64,000 nt of DNA from Chitinophaga filiformis (GCF_900102545.1 NZ_FNBN01000015.1:1-64000); one strand, 5' to 3'; shown: positions 8,227 to 17,969, numbered from the stretch's first letter. Notes: generated from the letters alone by a model not told the origin. Program-made: numbers and translations.

Positions 8227-10029
8227 ATGATGATGAAAAAGCTATTATATCTATTCCTCGTTATAGTACTCACGTCTTCCTGTTCAAAGTATTTGGACCA
8301 GGTGCCGGATGACAGGCTGACTTTAGACGAAACCTTCAGAACATGGTCTACTGCACAGCGCTTCCTGGCGGATGTGTATCGCAGTGTGCCTGATGAATTC
8401 GGGCAACGTAATCCTGGTTCAGAAACCAATCGTGGTCTGTGGACCGGTGGTTGTGATGAAGCAGATTTCGTATGGGGCTTTGTGCAATCCAATGATGTTA
8501 ACATCGGTAACTGGGATGCTAACTCTGGTTTTGTGGGCGATTACTGGCGTAACTTTTATCGTGGTATCCGCAGTGCCAGTGTATTTATGGAAAATGCAGA
8601 TGCGATCAGGGACCTGTCGCCCGACCTGATCAAACAATACAAGGCAGAGGCCCGTGCGCTGAGAGCGATGTATTATTTCTACCTGATGCGTATTTATGGG
8701 CCAGTGATCATCCTGGGTGAAAAAGCACCTGCCGTAGATGCAGACCTGCAATTGCCACGTAATTCCTTTGATGAGTGTGTGGAGTATGTGACCACAGAAT
8801 TGGAAAAGGCAGCCGCAGACCTGCCGGTAATACCAAGGAATGATGAAGAATATGGCCACATTACAAAGGGGGTTGCGATGGCTTTCCGTGCTAATGCACT
8901 GATGTATGCCGCCAGCCCGCTATATAACGGTAACACCGATTTTGCCGATATGGTGAACAAAGATGGTAAACACCTGATCAGCCAGACCTATGATGCTGCT
9001 AAATGGACCAAAGCGGCAGAAGCTTATAAGGCCTTTCTTTCCACGTTTGTACCCGGCACTTATGACCTGTTCAGAAAGAACGATGCCAATGGTAATTATG
9101 ATCCCTACCTGTCCTGCCGTGATGTATTACTGACCGACTGGAACAAGGAGGTGATCTTTGCCAGAACAGGCAGCTCTGTCAGTCCGAAACAATATGAAAT
9201 GACCCCTTATCACAATGGTGCCAGCTCCCGCGATGTAAAAGGCAGTGGTGGCTTAGGTGCTACACAGAATATGGTGGACGCTTTCTTTATGAAGAACGGC
9301 AGAAGCATTGACGATCCTTTATCCGGATACGTAAAGGAAGGTACTTCTATGTTCCAGCCACCGAATGATACACATGAAAAGGAGATCTATAATCAGTGGG
9401 TGAACAGGGAACCACGTTTCTATGTAGGCATTACGTATGATGGCAGCACCTGGTTAAACACGTCTTTCGGTGAGATCACTACCCGTTTGTATAATACAGG
9501 TAATTCCGGTAAACGGACAGGTGGAGGCGACTATTCTCCTACCGGTTATATTGTTCGTAAGGCAATGGGACTGGGCGCCTGGGATATTTCCAACCGTACC
9601 CTGATACTGATTCGCCTGGCGGAGATCTACCTGAGTTATGCTGAGTGTGTGAATGAATCAGATCCTTCCAATCCTGATGCACTGAAATACCTGAACCTGA
9701 TCCGTGAGAGAGCGGGTATTCCGCAATACGGCACTGAAGGACTGGCGGTACCAGCCGGCCAGGATGGCATGCGTGAAGCAATCCGCAAGGAAAGAAGAAT
9801 AGAACTGGCTTTCGAGAATAACCGCTTCTTTGATGTACGCCGCTGGAAGATAGGAGAGCAAACCCAGAATGGACCTATGTCAGGACTGAATATCAGTGCC
9901 GACATGCCGGACTTCTTAAAGGTGGTGACTTTTGAAACAAGGGTGTTCAACAGGCGTCATTACTTTTTCCCGATACCATCCAACGATGTAAATAATGACA
10001 AGCAGCTTGTGCAGAATCCCGGATGGTAA
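8227..10029 (+). CDS. SusD/RagB family nutrient-binding lipoprotein (mannan locus)
   Basis: This 600-residue lipoprotein sits as a lid on the SusC barrel and captures glycan. The lipobox is LTSSC with Cys19. The N-terminal SusD segment begins KYLDQVPDDRLTLDETF. Helical TPR-like regions follow (YKAEARALRAMYYFYLMRIYG), and the C-terminal RagB motifs are LIRLAEIYLSYAECVNES and LIRERAGIPQYG. IRKERRIELAFENNRFFDVRRW is the classic SusD end motif. Starts at 8227, 8230 or 8233 are equally possible (MMMKK). It is translated right after susC, and the GH76 gene follows by 34 bases. Confidence 0.93.
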   Translation: MMMKKLLYLFLVIVLTSSCSKYLDQVPDDRLTLDETFRTWSTAQRFLADVYRSVPDEFGQRNPGSETNRGLWTGGCDEADFVWGFVQSNDVNIGNWDANSGFVGDYWRNFYRGIRSASVFMENADAIRDLSPDLIKQYKAEARALRAMYYFYLMRIYGPVIILGEKAPAVDADLQLPRNSFDECVEYVTTELEKAAADLPVIPRNDEEYGHITKGVAMAFRANALMYAASPLYNGNTDFADMVNKDGKHLISQTYDAAKWTKAAEAYKAFLSTFVPGTYDLFRKNDANGNYDPYLSCRDVLLTDWNKEVIFARTGSSVSPKQYEMTPYHNGASSRDVKGSGGLGATQNMVDAFFMKNGRSIDDPLSGYVKEGTSMFQPPNDTHEKEIYNQWVNREPRFYVGITYDGSTWLNTSFGEITTRLYNTGNSGKRTGGGDYSPTGYIVRKAMGLGAWDISNRTLILIRLAEIYLSYAECVNESDPSNPDALKYLNLIRERAGIPQYGTEGLAVPAGQDGMREAIRKERRIELAFENNRFFDVRRWKIGEQTQNGPMSGLNISADMPDFLKVVTFETRVFNRRHYFFPIPSNDVNNDKQLVQNPGW

Positions 10030-10063
10030 TAACTTTAATAACAGACACCAACTTGTTTTTGTG

Positions 10064-11185
10064 ATGAATAAACTACGTTATTTTCTGACGATTGCTGTGC
10101 TGCTGGGAACCATTTCCTGTGGTAAAAGCAATACACCGGGAGGAGGCACTGTAGATCCTCCGGTATTGCCGCCGGTATCTTTTACTTCCAAAGATGCTAC
10201 GGCTGCTTTTAATACTTTCAACCAGTATTTCTACAGCACTACAGATAAGCTGTATTATTCCAATACAGAGAGGAAGGATATAGGCGCCATCTGGACACAG
10301 GCAGTGTACTGGGATCTTATCATGGATACCTATAAACGTACAGGCGATGCAGCTCACCGTAAGATGATAGATGACCTTTATCAGGGTGGTTACAACCGTT
10401 ATGACAGATACAACTGGAGTAACAAGGTGGTATGGTTCATTTACGATGATATGATGTGGTGGATCATCTCCCTGGCCCGGGCGCATGAGATCACTGGGAA
10501 TAAAGAGTACCTGGATAGGTCCATTGAAGGGTTCCAGTACGTGTACAAGGAATCGTACGATCCGGCAGGTGGTGGTATGTGGTGGGATTTCAGGCATTCA
10601 GGCAAGAATTCCTGTATCAACTTCCCGACAGTGATTGCAGCAATGACACTGTATAACATCACAAAGGATACGTCTTACCTGAACAAGGCGAAAGACATCT
10701 ATAGCTGGTCATTGGCGAACCTGACCGACAGTACTACCGGCAGGGCGGCAGATAACAACATCAATGGTCATAAAGGATTTTCTGATTACACCTACAATCA
10801 GGGCACTTATATTGGTGCTGCGGTGATGTTGTATAAAGCTACCGGTCAGCAGTCTTACCTGGACAATGCAAAGAAGGGCGCTGACTATACACAGCAGAAG
10901 ATGTGTGATGCCGATGGTATTTTGCCGGCTGAAGGCGACTGGAATGAACAGGGCGTGCTGAAGGCGATCTTTGGTCACTACATCATGACGCTGGTGAAGG
11001 ATGCAGGGCAACAGCAATATCTGCCATGGCTCCGGAAGAATATCAACATGGCCTGGGGCAACCGGGATGCTACAAGAGGGATCACCTACCGGAATTACAA
11101 GGTGTCTTGTCCTTCCGGCATTGTGCAATCTTATGAGGCCAGTAGCGCGGTAGAACTGATGCAGGTTTGGCCGCCGGAAAAATAG
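10064..11185 (+). CDS. GH76 family lipoprotein, probable endo-alpha-1,6-mannanase
   Basis: This is a 373-residue glycoside hydrolase of family 76, which cleaves alpha-1,6-mannan backbones such as those of fungal mannan. The lipobox GTISC puts Cys19 at the mature N-terminus, so the protein is probably surface-anchored. WFIYDDMMWW carries the paired aspartates (Asp128-Asp129) that match the catalytic pair of Bacillus circulans Aman6. The (alpha/alpha)6 repeats are visible in EITGNKEYLDRSIEGFQYVY and ATGQQSYLDNAKKGADY. An upstream in-frame start inside susD is rejected because the signal peptide begins at ATG 10064. It is the only enzyme in this locus, so debranching enzymes must come from elsewhere. 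Confidence 0.87.
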   Translation: MNKLRYFLTIAVLLGTISCGKSNTPGGGTVDPPVLPPVSFTSKDATAAFNTFNQYFYSTTDKLYYSNTERKDIGAIWTQAVYWDLIMDTYKRTGDAAHRKMIDDLYQGGYNRYDRYNWSNKVVWFIYDDMMWWIISLARAHEITGNKEYLDRSIEGFQYVYKESYDPAGGGMWWDFRHSGKNSCINFPTVIAAMTLYNITKDTSYLNKAKDIYSWSLANLTDSTTGRAADNNINGHKGFSDYTYNQGTYIGAAVMLYKATGQQSYLDNAKKGADYTQQKMCDADGILPAEGDWNEQGVLKAIFGHYIMTLVKDAGQQQYLPWLRKNINMAWGNRDATRGITYRNYKVSCPSGIVQSYEASSAVELMQVWPPEK

Positions 11186-11217
11186 CCTATCCATATCCAG
11201 CCATACTAATTCTTCAT

Positions 11218-11265
11218 GGGTGTATCAGCAGGCTAGCTCCACGGCTTGTTGATACACCCTTTTTT
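11218..11265 (+). terminator. Rho-independent terminator after GH76
   Basis: GGGTGTATCA (11218-11227) pairs perfectly with TGATACACCC (11250-11259), followed by six T residues. It ends the fecR-susCD-GH76 transcript in the gap before the convergent oxidoreductase gene. Confidence 0.85.
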
Positions 11266-12268
11266 ATTCGCTGATGTGCATAATTAGTTTATGACCTTTT
11301 GTCTGGTTCGTCTCCATGAGGGTATGTGCCTTTCTGACGGTTTCCAGTTCAAAGTCGCCGACAACCTGGATGGGAGAGGGGCTGATAACGCCTTTTTCCA
11401 CCAGGGCTGTGATACGTTTTAACAGGTCGCCATAATAGGAGAAATTGCCTTTCAGGCTATAGGCATAGTTGGAGATGTGCACCACTACAGCCCCGATATT
11501 AAAGAGGTTCTCATGTGCTTCATCTGTTGTGAGGTTGGTAACGTCTACATAAGTGCCATTCAGTCGCAAGATATTGCTGCAGAGCTCAGACATTTGTCTG
11601 CCTACGAGGTCTATACAGTAATCAAACAACTGGTTACCATTCGCCTGGATGATCAGGGGAACGGCGTTGGATGCTTTATAGTCGATGATCTGGTCGTATT
11701 TCAGGCCGGCATTGATCAGTTCCTGCCTGCTTCCGGGATTACCGGCAGTCGTTACGATCTTTTTGACGCCCTGTGAAAGCAGGATCTTGACAAGTACAAG
11801 ACCTACACCACCGGCACCTCCGCTGATAAAGACGGATTCTTCAGGGGATATTTTGAGCCGGTTACAGCATTGCATGGCGGTCAGGGCGCTGATAGGCAGG
11901 GCTGCTGCCTGGTCAAAGCTGATATTGACAGGCATCCTGGCAAGGATCTGCTGTGGCACGCTGATATATTCTGCATAGGTACCGTTAGACCCCATGCTGC
12001 CGGAAGCGCAGTATACACTGTCTCCGATCTCGAAATCCTTAACGGACTTCCCTTTTTTAGTGATGACCCCTGAAAATTCCCTTCCCAGGATATGGGAGTG
12101 CATCCGTTTACTTTCATTGGCGCCTATCCTCATCTGGTAGTCGATGGGGTTGAAGGCGGTCGAATATATTTTTACAAGTACGTCATTGTCGTTAATTGCC
12201 GGGGTATCAGTTTCCGTAAAGGAGAAATTGTCCGTGGTGCCAAACTGCCTGAGTGTGATTGCTTTCAT
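11264..12268 (-). CDS. Zinc-free MDR family NAD(P)H:quinone oxidoreductase-like protein
   Basis: This 334-residue medium-chain dehydrogenase/reductase resembles NADPH:quinone reductases (COG0604). The GroES-like N-terminal half includes ILGREFSGVITKKGKSVKDFEIGD. The Rossmann half carries the nucleotide-binding motif ISGGAGGVGLVLVKIL. The structural and catalytic zinc ligands of alcohol dehydrogenases are absent. The start is set at the ATG giving MKAITLRQFG, the usual start of the family; an ATG seven codons earlier (12289) is possible. The substrate is unknown. A promoter-like TATTTTTG and a 10-bp palindrome lie upstream, and an AraC relic is further upstream. Confidence 0.8.
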   Translation of the reverse strand: MKAITLRQFGTTDNFSFTETDTPAINDNDVLVKIYSTAFNPIDYQMRIGANESKRMHSHILGREFSGVITKKGKSVKDFEIGDSVYCASGSMGSNGTYAEYISVPQQILARMPVNISFDQAAALPISALTAMQCCNRLKISPEESVFISGGAGGVGLVLVKILLSQGVKKIVTTAGNPGSRQELINAGLKYDQIIDYKASNAVPLIIQANGNQLFDYCIDLVGRQMSELCSNILRLNGTYVDVTNLTTDEAHENLFNIGAVVVHISNYAYSLKGNFSYYGDLLKRITALVEKGVISPSPIQVVGDFELETVRKAHTLMETNQTKGHKLIMHISE

Positions 12269-12334
12269 GTCTTGTCTTATTATGTCCAACCGGTTGATAT
12301 TGAATGAATGGCTGACCTAATGGTAACTGATTGG

Positions 12335-12342
12335 CAAAAATA
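12335..12342 (-). promoter_or_regulatory. Predicted -7 element for the MDR oxidoreductase
   Basis: On the minus strand this reads TATTTTTG, an exact TAnnTTTG match, 46 bases upstream of the first possible ATG (12289). A clear TTTG at -33 is not seen. The palindrome AGGACGTCCT (12353-12362) lies between the expected -33 and -7 positions and could be an operator. Confidence 0.45.
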
Positions 12343-12389
12343 AGACCAAATTAGGACGTCCTGGCCACGAGACAGATACTTTGCTGCAG

Positions 12390-12446
12390 TTAGCGGTGTT
12401 GTGCCGGAGAAACGCCTAAAAAGTGTTTAAAAAAGGATGTACAAAA
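12390..12446 (-). pseudogene. Relic of the C-terminal end of an AraC family regulator
   Basis: On the minus strand an 18-codon stretch ending in a stop reads FCTSFFKHFLGVSPAQHR. This closely resembles the final helix of AraC/XylS HTH domains (typically SFKKHFGVSPxQYR). An in-frame stop precedes it, and no upstream HTH is left. It reads as the eroded tail of a regulator, perhaps the former regulator of the neighbouring oxidoreductase. The match is short, so chance cannot be excluded. Confidence 0.4.
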
Positions 12447-12465
12447 TCATCAGGAGGGCCAAATA

Positions 12466-12494
12466 CAAAAACGCGGCCTTAATAAGCCGCGTTT
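12466..12494 (-). terminator. Terminator of the hydrolase operon
   Basis: AAACGCGGC (12469-12477) pairs with GCCGCGTTT (12486-12494). On the minus strand the stem is followed by a T-rich run (TTTTTG). It lies 37 bases after the hydrolase stop and would end the long minus-strand operon. Confidence 0.8.
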
Positions 12495-12530
12495 GTCATT
12501 TATCTATTGATCTTCAACAAAAAAGTATTG

Positions 12531-13613
12531 TTATTTCAGAAATGGCTGCAACCATTGAATGATCGTCGTAAATGCTTCTGCAGAGAAGTCTTCTTTTAAA
12601 GTGCTGATCTCTTCTCTTGTACAGGTTACGCAGTGCTGAAAGAGGTGGTTGGTACCGGGTAAGACGTGAGTCGTTACCTGCGTGTTACCTGCCTGTTTCA
12701 GCGTAGTCGCAATCATGTCAAGATTTTCCCGGTAGGTTACCATAATGTCTTTGTCGCCGTTCAGGGCCAGGAAAGGCACCTTGATCTGCTGCAGATAGGG
12801 AACTGGATCAAACCTGATATGGTATTGATACCAGGGGCCTTTAACCTGTGTGATATAAGATTCCAGGAAGAAGCGCATATGATCGTACTTATCCGGGAAA
12901 TCTTTCAGAAAGGCACTGTCATCCGCGTGTTTCCAGGCAGCGTAGGTACTCCGGAGTTTACTTTCCAGCTCAGGAGTACCGGCATACCTGTACACTGTAT
13001 CGAACATTCGCGTATTGATAGTATCGTAACGCTTACGGTCATAGTCACTGATCGGCGCCGATTTAGTGATGGCATAGTTCTGTAATTTCAGCGCATCCAG
13101 TCCGTTGATGGCAAGGCCTGCCAGGGTGATCACAAAGTCGATATCCCGGGAAGAACCTGCGGCAATGATCGCAGCAGCGCCACCTTCGCTATGTCCTATG
13201 ACGCCGACTTTACGGATCGCTTTATGTTGTTTGAGGAAGTGAACTGCCGCCAGTGCATCAGTTGCAAAATCTTTCGTGGTGGCATCTTCATATTTTCCTG
13301 TTGTTTCACCTACGCCCCGGTCGTCTGTACGCAAAACAGCAAAACCTCTGCGGGTCAGGGAGTCGGCCAGTACGCGGAACATCGGATGTCCCGCCATAGT
13401 GCCATCCCTGTCCTGTTTACCAGTACCTGATATCAGCACAATGGCAGAATAGTGTTTCTTACCCGCGGGTATAGTGAGCGTACCTCCGAAACGGATACTG
13501 CCATCAGCATTACTGAAATGGACAGAATCGCTGCGGTAAGGAGATCCCTGGCCGCATATTCGGCCAGGGATCAGTAAAGGGATAGATAGGACAATCAGCA
13601 ACAATCTTAACAT
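12531..13613 (-). CDS. Secreted alpha/beta hydrolase
   Basis: This 360-residue protein has a signal peptide (about 1-22) and an alpha/beta hydrolase fold. The nucleophile elbow is GHSEGG (Ser142). The probable acid is Asp289 in NGDKDIMV and the histidine is His323 in GTNHLF. The oxyanion region is LISGTGKQDRDG. Relatives are annotated as esterases or peptidase-like hydrolases; the substrate cannot be read from sequence. Its start codon lies 1 base after the TlpA-protein stop (TGATATG), so it is translationally coupled to the sigma/FecR/SusCD operon. It probably processes what that system imports. Confidence 0.83.
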   Translation of the reverse strand: MLRLLLIVLSIPLLIPGRICGQGSPYRSDSVHFSNADGSIRFGGTLTIPAGKKHYSAIVLISGTGKQDRDGTMAGHPMFRVLADSLTRRGFAVLRTDDRGVGETTGKYEDATTKDFATDALAAVHFLKQHKAIRKVGVIGHSEGGAAAIIAAGSSRDIDFVITLAGLAINGLDALKLQNYAITKSAPISDYDRKRYDTINTRMFDTVYRYAGTPELESKLRSTYAAWKHADDSAFLKDFPDKYDHMRFFLESYITQVKGPWYQYHIRFDPVPYLQQIKVPFLALNGDKDIMVTYRENLDMIATTLKQAGNTQVTTHVLPGTNHLFQHCVTCTREEISTLKEDFSAEAFTTIIQWLQPFLK

Positions 13614-13614
13614 A

Positions 13615-15603
13615 TCAATTCTCTTTTTTCAGCAGTTCAATAACATAAGATATTTCATCTGCCAGTGCACTTGGGCTTCCCATGTAACCGGTAGATATCC
13701 ATCTTACCATGCCGTTCCCGTCAATGATCATCTTCTGCGGAATACCGGAGAAGTGCATCAGCGCAGCGTATTTGGAATAGGTGTCGTCCAGGTGGCCGCT
13801 CTTCTTATTAGGTGCGTCGTACAACACATTAATATTGTAGTTCTTCTCCTTTACATAAGCTTTGAGCTCTTCACGATAGTTTGGTTTGGTTTCCTGCGTG
13901 GCAATAAAGTAGAAAGCGACTTTATCATCGTTCTTATATTTGTCTACTGCCATCTGCATACCCGGCAGTGCTGCTTTACAGGGGCCACACCAGGTAGCCC
14001 AGAAGTCCAGTACCACGATCTTACCTTTTTGTTTCGCCAGCTCAGCGTATCCTCCTTTCATCTGTTCCAGTTTGAAGGAAGGGATTGCCTGCCTGATGAG
14101 GGCTGACTTCAGGTGTTCCTGTTGTTCTTTCAGTTGCTCCGGATTCTTCATGTTGTTGAAATAGGCGTCAAAACCGGCATCACTTTTATGTTTTACAACA
14201 TATTCCTTTTTCAGCATAGCAATCATTTCAGGAGTGACCTTATTCTCGCGTACACTGTTTTCTACTACCTGCATGGCTTCTGCATGTTTACCATTCTTTT
14301 CAAGCAGGGTAGTATACAGGCCGTTGAATTCTGCGCCAACCCGTTCAGGGGCATGATGTGCTCTTGCTTTCTCCATATATACCAGGGCGCGCTTATCATC
14401 GCCTGTTGTATGCAGCAGGGAGGCATGGCCGAAGAACGCCGGGCTGCTATATTTGAGTACATACAGCTTCCAGGCGGAGGGTGAAAGGAACTGGCTTTCT
14501 GCTCCTCTTTTCTCTCCGGATAATTTTTCCAGCTGATCAACGATGGCCTGGGAGTAAGGAAGGATGAAGTCCGCCTTTATTGTATTATGTTCAAATGGAT
14601 TCATCACTACCTGCCGGTGAAACTCTGTCAGGGAGATCAGTGGCGCATCCGGTATCATCTTATACAGGATATCGTATTTATTCTGTTTGATGATCGGGGT
14701 ATAGGTCACGGCCCTGTATACTTTCTGATAGTACATCTGGTCGATCTCCGTATTTACGTTGCTGAATTTCTTCAGCGGGAAGATTTGCACGAAGTGCTCC
14801 CAGAGACTGTCGCGTTTATCGGATTCGCGGAACATCCTGTATATCCATTTATCCCTGGCGGTGATGCCTGTGGGGAATTTCTGCAGGATGATATTGTCCA
14901 TAGAATCTGCACTGGCTTTACTATGCAGGAGGTCGATGTAAGCACGGGAGACTGATATCAGCTCTTCTTCTGTCACATCCGGCAGCCCGGTAATGTATTT
15001 GATCTGCTCTCTGATGGTGGAATCAGCCCGGCGACCGTATTGATTTTTCATAAAAGTGCACGCATTGTAGAAGATCCTTCTGGCACTTTCATGATGGTCT
15101 CTTGTTTCCCAGATCATCCATTGTAATGCTAATTCATCATCGATCAATGCAATACTGTCTACAGCATCAGGAACGCTGTTGTGGATTGATCTGGCGCGTA
15201 TGAAGGCCCATCCCGGAAAACCGCCGGGTACTATTTTATGTTCATCGCCGCTCATCATCCACGCGTAGGTCATTTTACCGCCTTTGTCTGTTTTGCCTGC
15301 CGCACTGAAGTTGCAAACCATGATAGAGGATTTGGCTGGCAGTATATACCTGGCCGCCCAGCCAGAATCTGTCATTTGCATGTTCAGGTCATCTGCTTCC
15401 CATTTAAAATCGACAAACAGATAGATCGTGCCTGTTACCGGGGCAAGTCCTTTCAGTATGGTACTGTCAGGATTGTAGGTAATAGTGACGGTGTCGCCGG
15501 CATTAGGGAATTGGGGCGAAACCCGGAATCCCTTTTGTGCAGACACGTAGGTGGTCAGCAGCAACAATATCATTGTTGCTGTGAGCATTAAATTCTTTCT
15601 CAT
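13615..15603 (-). CDS. TlpA-like thioredoxin domain protein of a SusCD operon
   Basis: This 662-residue exported protein has a signal peptide (MRKNLMLTATMILLLLTTYVSA). A long N-terminal region of beta-sandwich and helical repeats follows. The C-terminal thioredoxin domain of the TlpA/ResA type contains FWATWCGPC at 535-542 (Cys539, Cys542) and the cis-proline region SGIPQKMIIDGNG. Such proteins reduce or isomerise disulphides in the periplasm. They recur in Bacteroidota operons with SusC, SusD, DUF4843 and PKD-like lipoproteins, as here. The start was moved 25 codons inside the longest frame so that it begins at the signal peptide. The role of the long N-terminal region is unknown. Confidence 0.85.
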   Translation of the reverse strand: MRKNLMLTATMILLLLTTYVSAQKGFRVSPQFPNAGDTVTITYNPDSTILKGLAPVTGTIYLFVDFKWEADDLNMQMTDSGWAARYILPAKSSIMVCNFSAAGKTDKGGKMTYAWMMSGDEHKIVPGGFPGWAFIRARSIHNSVPDAVDSIALIDDELALQWMIWETRDHHESARRIFYNACTFMKNQYGRRADSTIREQIKYITGLPDVTEEELISVSRAYIDLLHSKASADSMDNIILQKFPTGITARDKWIYRMFRESDKRDSLWEHFVQIFPLKKFSNVNTEIDQMYYQKVYRAVTYTPIIKQNKYDILYKMIPDAPLISLTEFHRQVVMNPFEHNTIKADFILPYSQAIVDQLEKLSGEKRGAESQFLSPSAWKLYVLKYSSPAFFGHASLLHTTGDDKRALVYMEKARAHHAPERVGAEFNGLYTTLLEKNGKHAEAMQVVENSVRENKVTPEMIAMLKKEYVVKHKSDAGFDAYFNNMKNPEQLKEQQEHLKSALIRQAIPSFKLEQMKGGYAELAKQKGKIVVLDFWATWCGPCKAALPGMQMAVDKYKNDDKVAFYFIATQETKPNYREELKAYVKEKNYNINVLYDAPNKKSGHLDDTYSKYAALMHFSGIPQKMIIDGNGMVRWISTGYMGSPSALADEISYVIELLKKEN

Positions 15604-15625
15604 AAATGTTTTTTGATTTCCGTTG

Positions 15626-17158
15626 TTAATAGGTTCCTGCACCTCTCGCTTTCGCGTTGATGTCGGCCACCTTTCCAAATCCTTCGAATACGTTTAATGG
15701 TGTAGTGTTGATCTGACCGCTGAGTGCATTCAACTGCAGTTCATATACCTTACCCTTTTGCCCGTCCCAGGTACCTACGTACAGTATCCAGCCTGTTACT
15801 GTGGTCAGGTTATAGTTGGGATTGGGTTTATAGATCTTCATGCAGGTGATGGTCTCTCCGGCAGGCAATCCGTCAAATGCCAGCGTGGCCGTGTTGGTGC
15901 CCTGGTAATTGTATGCATAGATCTTCCGGTCGGTAGCATAGAGATCTACATATCCCTGTTCGCTGGCCTGGAAGAATTTAGCAGTGCTTATCTCCGGCAG
16001 CATGCTCATGTCATTGGCGCTAATGGCGAGAGTACCGTTGTCAGTAGTATTGAAGTTAATGACGTACAGCCAGTAACCGTTGCCGGTCTTGTCTTTGAAG
16101 AAAGCGTGTGTGTAATTGTTGAATCCACGGTCCATATACAACATGTCCTTTCCGATATTGCGCAGATCGAATGGAGGATGTACTGTATCTGGCGGAGCAA
16201 CGAAGTCTATCATGGATCCCACCAATGAAGCAGGGTGAATGAACTTAGCATGTTTCTGATCATAGACGGCGGCAACGACGCTGTAATAGGAACCCATTGC
16301 GAGGTAAGGCGCCAGTTCGTAATCGCCCGGCACAGAAGCACTGAACAGGGCATCCGTTTCATAAACGGTCGTATACATGTGCAGTCTGCCATCATTGATC
16401 AATGCGCTGTAACCATTCCCGAGCAGCATAAATGCCTGTGGATTGATCACCGCATCACTACGGCGAAAGAGTGCTTTATCTTCTCTCAGCAAGGAGAAGT
16501 CACTGCCACTCATACGTGCCATATGTCCTGCACTGCCGATCGTTATCCAGTTCTGTGTAGTTTGGGAGCGTCTTTCCTGCGCAATGAAACGGGGGGCGCC
16601 AGCTATTTTACTGCCGGTGGAAGCAGAGAATATGCCCCTGAGGTGTTTAGGTGTGATGCCCGCTACCGGCACAGCATTGGCAGTGGTGATGAAATCAACG
16701 TCGGAAGAGTCCTGTGCTGAATGCAGCACCATGATGCCGTATTCAATACCGACTGATACAACGACGGTGAAGATCATGTTTACCTTCAGCTGGTTGGTAG
16801 TGTCTGTCGCTATCAGTTCCACGCGGTATTCGCCTACTTTCTCGACGATAGGAACATTCAGCGTTTTTTCCGTTGAAATTGTCTTTACTGTTATAGTGCC
16901 ACTGGTGCTGTTGGTAATATTGGGATACAGCAACCACTGGTAGCGTAACGCCTTTGTGTCGCCTCCTTCGTATTGGATAGGAGGATCGATCTGTAATGAC
17001 GCATAGCGTTCAATGTAATAGGGATTGCCAATGCCGGCCGTATCTATTACAGGCATGCCCACCTTGGTATAGTCATAGTCGCCCAGGTCTTTCTTACAGG
17101 CGCTCAGCACCAGCAGTGACAGCAGTGACGGAAGTATATATCTGGAAAGAATTTTCAT
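15626..17158 (-). CDS. PKD-like family lipoprotein
   Basis: This 510-residue lipoprotein has lipobox LVLSAC (Cys21) and matches the PKD_2-type lipoproteins found in Bacteroidota SusCD operons. A PKD-like immunoglobulin fold occupies about 40-135 (LRYQWLLYP, GEYRVELIATDT). A larger region after that may form a beta-propeller-like domain (YAYNYQGTNTATLAFDGLP). The function is not established; it is probably an accessory surface binding protein of the SusCD complex. It lies 33 bases after the DUF4843 gene and 22 bases before the TlpA-like gene. Confidence 0.8.
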   Translation of the reverse strand: MKILSRYILPSLLSLLVLSACKKDLGDYDYTKVGMPVIDTAGIGNPYYIERYASLQIDPPIQYEGGDTKALRYQWLLYPNITNSTSGTITVKTISTEKTLNVPIVEKVGEYRVELIATDTTNQLKVNMIFTVVVSVGIEYGIMVLHSAQDSSDVDFITTANAVPVAGITPKHLRGIFSASTGSKIAGAPRFIAQERRSQTTQNWITIGSAGHMARMSGSDFSLLREDKALFRRSDAVINPQAFMLLGNGYSALINDGRLHMYTTVYETDALFSASVPGDYELAPYLAMGSYYSVVAAVYDQKHAKFIHPASLVGSMIDFVAPPDTVHPPFDLRNIGKDMLYMDRGFNNYTHAFFKDKTGNGYWLYVINFNTTDNGTLAISANDMSMLPEISTAKFFQASEQGYVDLYATDRKIYAYNYQGTNTATLAFDGLPAGETITCMKIYKPNPNYNLTTVTGWILYVGTWDGQKGKVYELQLNALSGQINTTPLNVFEGFGKVADINAKARGAGTY

Positions 17159-17191
17159 GTCAGCATCATTGTTTGTGAATAATAGCCCTCA

Positions 17192-17947
17192 TCATGGGAA
17201 TGTTACCAGTTGTCCGAATTCATCTGTGAGGTCGGGATCATGGCTGTCATTATAAGCCTTCAGCGCATCTTTCAACATAGCTTTAATGTCGCTCATAGCC
17301 GCTGCAGTGAACTCACCATCCTTTGGAGGCACCCTTCCGCTTTGCTGTAAAGGGAATTGTTCAATGCCAGTGGTAGCAATGATGAAGCGGTATTTAACGG
17401 TGCTGTAAGTACCGAAATAAGCAGAAAGACTAATGAATCCATCCCAGTTGGAAGGCTTTACCACGTTATCGCTCCAGCTGAGGGTGAAGACGTCGTCTTC
17501 TGTAACACCTGGTTTGAAATCTTTAGTAGGAGCGATAGAGAGACTCAATGTAACAGACGAATCGGCAATATCAGCAGTACGGTATAACACTACCGGCAGA
17601 TAACCGGTGATAGAATCAGCCGGTATGATGCCGTCTATGAACTCATAGTGTTTGCCTGCCTGAGCTGTGGTGCTGTCAGGGATGGCCTGTCCACGTACGA
17701 TACGGTCATACGGCGCTGCATCCCCCATTATCTTCACCCTGATCAGGAAAGTGTCTTTCGTGACTTCCGCCGGTAGCTTCAGAAAGGAGAACGATTTGAA
17801 AGTAATACGAGTTTGCGTAAGGTCTGTATTCCTTTCAAAGAAATACACCCGCGGATCATTATTGTAAGAAGAAATATCCTTTTCACATGCTGTCAGGAAA
17901 AACAGCAGCAGTACCAGCAGACCTGTTATTTTATTAACTGTTTTCAT
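17192..17947 (-). CDS. DUF4843 domain lipoprotein
   Basis: This 251-residue lipoprotein has lipobox FLTAC with Cys21. The body matches DUF4843: DPRVYFFERN near the N-terminus, a central beta-rich region (KHYEFIDGIIPADSITGYLPV), then WDGFISLSAYFGTYSTVKYRFII. Its function is unknown. The family is nearly always encoded between SusD and a PKD-like lipoprotein, as here. The longest frame begins 17 codons earlier inside the end of susD; the ATG at 17947 begins the signal peptide and is preferred. Confidence 0.82.
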   Translation of the reverse strand: MKTVNKITGLLVLLLFFLTACEKDISSYNNDPRVYFFERNTDLTQTRITFKSFSFLKLPAEVTKDTFLIRVKIMGDAAPYDRIVRGQAIPDSTTAQAGKHYEFIDGIIPADSITGYLPVVLYRTADIADSSVTLSLSIAPTKDFKPGVTEDDVFTLSWSDNVVKPSNWDGFISLSAYFGTYSTVKYRFIIATTGIEQFPLQQSGRVPPKDGEFTAAAMSDIKAMLKDALKAYNDSHDPDLTDEFGQLVTFP

Positions 17948-17969
17948 GATGATCTTTTTTGTTACTGAA

